DNA of 14,793 nucleotides, from contig JBMFWG010000044.1 in the NCBI GenBank assembly GCA_049965515.1, positions 1 to 14,793 of the forward strand, given 5' to 3'. Below the pieces are notes generated by a model, which did no database searches, had not been told where the DNA came from, and saw nothing but the letters and a program-made list of their open reading frames with translations. A program made the translations under genes and the position numbers. The DNA comes from UBA4572 sp049965515. GTDB taxonomy: Bacteria > Nitrospirota > Leptospirillia > Leptospirillales > Leptospirillaceae. Every line of letters begins with the position of its first letter. The stretch's first letter is position 1. Positions 12,845 to 14,793 of the stretch are shown here, piece by piece.

Positions 12845-14508
12845 GGCGCCACCTCCACAGCTTTCGGGCGGACCGTCTTGCGCTCAGGACGAAGCTCGAA
12901 CCAGATAAAAGAATAGGGGGTCATCGTCACGAGATAGGGATGCCGGGGAATCTTGGGAAAAATCGCCCCTCCGAAAAGCTCCCGGGGGACAAGGGAAGCA
13001 TACGAGCTCAGGTCGAGCTCGCCGAAGACCGACGACTTCGAGAGGTTATGGACAATCAGGCAAGTCTCCTCCCCGGTCCGTCGGACGAAGGCAAAGATCG
13101 CCGGATGGGTCGTCCCCACCACGCGAAACTCTCCCTCCCCCCAGAGGGCCGGCTGGCGATTGCGGACATCGATCATTCTCCGAAAGTTCCAGAGGTGGGA
13201 ATCGACAAAGCGTTCCTGACTCTCCACATTCACCATCGTGTAGCTATAGAGGGGGTCGTCGATCACCGGGTTGTAGAGCTCTTCGGGATCAGCCTTGGAA
13301 AAACCCGCATTCCTATCCGACGACCACTGCATGGGAGTCCTCACGGGATTTCTCCCGGGAAGATGGGGATGGTCTCCCATGCCGACTTCATCTCCATAAT
13401 AGAGGACGGGGATCCCGGGAAAGGTGAAGAACAGGCTGGCCGCCAGCTGAAGCCGCCGCCGACCGTTTTCCATGATACGGGCGACACGGGCCAGAACCGG
13501 GCGGTCCTGGGGGGGATTGTCGTCGAGAGGAAAGATCGCCCCCTCGCCGTCATCTTCAAGAAATTTTTCAAAGGTCTCCTCTGATCGTTCGCGAAGATCC
13601 AGAGTCCAGCGCACCGGAAGCTCTCTCCGGGCATGGGAGGCAAACTCGTCCAAACAAAGCGCCTGCTCAAGGGGAGCCTTGTTCTCCTCCTTGACAGCCC
13701 GGATCACCGAAGGAAAGAAGCCATTGAAGTGGTAAAAGAGGCGGGAATCCCGGGAGAAGACCCCTCGGGGCGGAGACCCCGTCTCAAAGAGAAAGACCCT
13801 GTCGGGAAAGGAGTTTTTGAGTGGAGCAAGAATCCCTTGAAGTTGACGGAAAGGGTCCGTGACAAGTTCAATTCCCTCTTTGCCCAATCGGTGCAGACGT
13901 CCGGCGCCAGCCAGGCGAAAGCCGTCGAACCCCAGGGTGAACCAGTGTTCGAAGGCCCTCCGGATCTCCTCGCAGATCTCAGGATCCCCGAAATTGATTG
14001 CCGGTTCGTCCTTGTGGTCCTGATACCAGTAGTACTGGCCAGTCTCTTCATCCTTGGCCCAGTTGGAGATTTCCGGCACTTCCTGATCGGGGGAGGTGGG
14101 AAGCTTCAGGCGATTTGACCAGAAGAAGCTTTTACGGAGATAGCGGGAACTTCTGTCTCGAGACTCGAGAAACCAGATGTGGCGGTCACTGGTGGCATTG
14201 ATGGGGAGGGAGGCCAAAACCTTGAGCCCCTTTTCATGGGCCGCCTCCACAACAAGAAGGAGCTCGGAGAGTGTCCCAAGACTTCCATCAGGTCGCATCC
14301 AGTCGGTGAGGGGATGGCGGCTGTTGCCCGCAAAGGACTGAAAGGGACAGTTTAGCAAAATCCCCTTCACCCCCAGACGGACAATATAATCCATTCGTTC
14401 AAGAATTCCCCGAAAATCTCCCACGCCATCCCCAGAGCGATCGAAAAAACTGCGGATGTAAATTTCATAGATGATTCCCCGGGAAATCCAGAGCTCGGCA
14501 TTTTCCAT
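12841..14508 (-). CDS. Catalytically degenerate trehalose synthase paralog (GH13 pseudoenzyme)
   Basis: A 555-residue full-length GH13 protein, clearly a paralog of the downstream TreS. The N-terminal YEIYIRSFFDRSGDGVGDF and the C-terminal GDEVGMGDHPHLPGRNPVRT and PMQWSSDRNAGFSKADPEEL regions match it closely. The catalytic positions do not. The nucleophile place GLRCDA reads GFRLAG (Asp to Ala200). LRNHDE reads LRERSE (His to Arg308, Asp to Ser309). VLNHTS reads PINATS (His to Ala105). DGYDIRNY is absent. Only the acid/base Glu242 remains. Hydrolase or transferase activity is therefore not expected. The frame is open over the whole length and the ribosome site is good (GGGAG, 5 bases before ATG 14508), so it is a maintained gene rather than a decaying one. 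It overlaps treS by 4 bases (ATGA). A role as a TreS partner, scaffold or glycan-binding protein is inference. Confidence 0.92.
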   Translation of the reverse strand: MENAELWISRGIIYEIYIRSFFDRSGDGVGDFRGILERMDYIVRLGVKGILLNCPFQSFAGNSRHPLTDWMRPDGSLGTLSELLLVVEAAHEKGLKVLASLPINATSDRHIWFLESRDRSSRYLRKSFFWSNRLKLPTSPDQEVPEISNWAKDEETGQYYWYQDHKDEPAINFGDPEICEEIRRAFEHWFTLGFDGFRLAGAGRLHRLGKEGIELVTDPFRQLQGILAPLKNSFPDRVFLFETGSPPRGVFSRDSRLFYHFNGFFPSVIRAVKEENKAPLEQALCLDEFASHARRELPVRWTLDLRERSEETFEKFLEDDGEGAIFPLDDNPPQDRPVLARVARIMENGRRRLQLAASLFFTFPGIPVLYYGDEVGMGDHPHLPGRNPVRTPMQWSSDRNAGFSKADPEELYNPVIDDPLYSYTMVNVESQERFVDSHLWNFRRMIDVRNRQPALWGEGEFRVVGTTHPAIFAFVRRTGEETCLIVHNLSKSSVFGELDLSSYASLVPRELFGGAIFPKIPRHPYLVTMTPYSFIWFELRPERKTVRPKAVEVAP

Positions 14509-14793
14509 AAAAACTCCCGCGATAAGGGGCCGGCGATCAGAAGCAAGGTCAACTCCGCACTCAAAAAAAATACGGCTCAAAGAGTCTCATCCTGTCTGCC
14601 ATCCTCCTAAAGAGGGAAGGCAGCCCTTTCTTAACAGATCTGTCCACCGAAAACAATCGGCTCTTCCGAAGAATTTGTTGGTTAAAAATAGAGAATAAGA
14701 ATAGATTGATCGAGTGAAGACGTGAAGGAAGTGCATCCCGGTCCTTTTTTGAGATAATGGGATTGACGAAGATCTCATTCTCAAAGAGAAGGG
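14509..14793. other. Upstream region of the trehalose operon
   Basis: These 285 bases hold no supported gene. On the minus strand they contain a candidate promoter (14698-14726) and a leader of about 180 bases before the first GH13 gene. An inverted repeat CTGCC/GGCAG (14596-14623) encloses AGGAGG, and a 13-residue reading (14602 down to 14561) begins right after it. The zero spacing makes initiation there doubtful. The DNA is lower in GC than the flanking coding region. Confidence 0.4.
14698..14726 (-). promoter_or_regulatory. Candidate promoter of the trehalose operon
   Basis: On the minus strand TTCACG (14726-14721) and TATTCT (14703-14698) are separated by 17 bases. Each matches the sigma70 consensus at four of six positions. 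Transcription would begin near 14690, with about 180 bases of leader. It is the best-spaced candidate seen, but not strong. Confidence 0.33.

Noticed and set aside
14561..14602. 13-residue leader peptide (minus strand) right after AGGAGG
   Set aside because: The ribosome site touches the ATG with no spacing, so initiation is unlikely, and the peptide has no run of regulatory codons.
14587..14784. Minus-strand 65-residue reading upstream of the trehalose operon
   Set aside because: It lacks a ribosome site, overlaps the likely promoter and leader, and resembles nothing.

Overview
The window is bacterial chromosomal DNA, densely coded and fairly GC-rich apart from its left end. A LexA gene with a Gram-positive-style SOS box (GAACATTTGTTC), a family-B polymerase cassette and a trehalose synthase pair together suggest an acidophilic Nitrospirota of the Leptospirillum type. 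That placement is an inference from gene content and remembered family resemblance, not from a database match.

Layout. 1-212: the C-terminal end of an MgtA-type Mg2+ P-type ATPase, apparently frameshifted in a T run. 213-627: no convincing gene. 628-704 (minus): tRNA-Pro(UGG) with encoded CCA. 883-3918 (plus): three overlapping or abutting genes, namely an exported FlgT/LPP20-like protein, a lipoprotein with a TPR-like C-terminus, and a glyoxalase-II-like metallo-beta-lactamase-fold hydrolase carrying an N-terminal XRE-like helix-turn-helix. 4005-4307 (minus): a small Rieske ferredoxin. 4655-7128 (plus): a methyltransferase-like protein, an M24 (Xaa-Pro) peptidase and a degenerate SDR protein, almost gap-free. 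7212-10958 (plus): an SOS box, then lexA, a P-loop-less RecA-fold protein, a 93-residue helical protein and a 732-residue family-B DNA polymerase. A bidirectional terminator (10992-11031) separates this cassette from the facing trehalose operon. 11060-14508 (minus): a GH13 trehalose synthase preceded in the operon by a full-length paralog that has lost its catalytic residues.

The most interesting system is the lexA - RecA-like - small protein - PolB cassette. It has the architecture of the SOS mutagenesis cassettes (lexA-imuA-imuB-dnaE2) but with a divergent family-B polymerase as the effector. Damage would relieve LexA repression and co-express a non-ATPase RecA-fold protein, a small adaptor-like protein and a polymerase. 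The polymerase keeps the two metal-binding Asp positions but has altered motifs B and C and no recognisable proofreading site. The natural reading is a translesion or repair module.

The second notable system is the tandem of active and inactive trehalose synthases, joined by an ATGA stop/start overlap. TreS isomerises maltose and trehalose. The upstream partner keeps the fold and C-terminal domain but not the nucleophile, the transition-state Asp or the active-site His residues, so it looks like a structural or regulatory subunit. The XRE-hydrolase fusion is a third point of interest.
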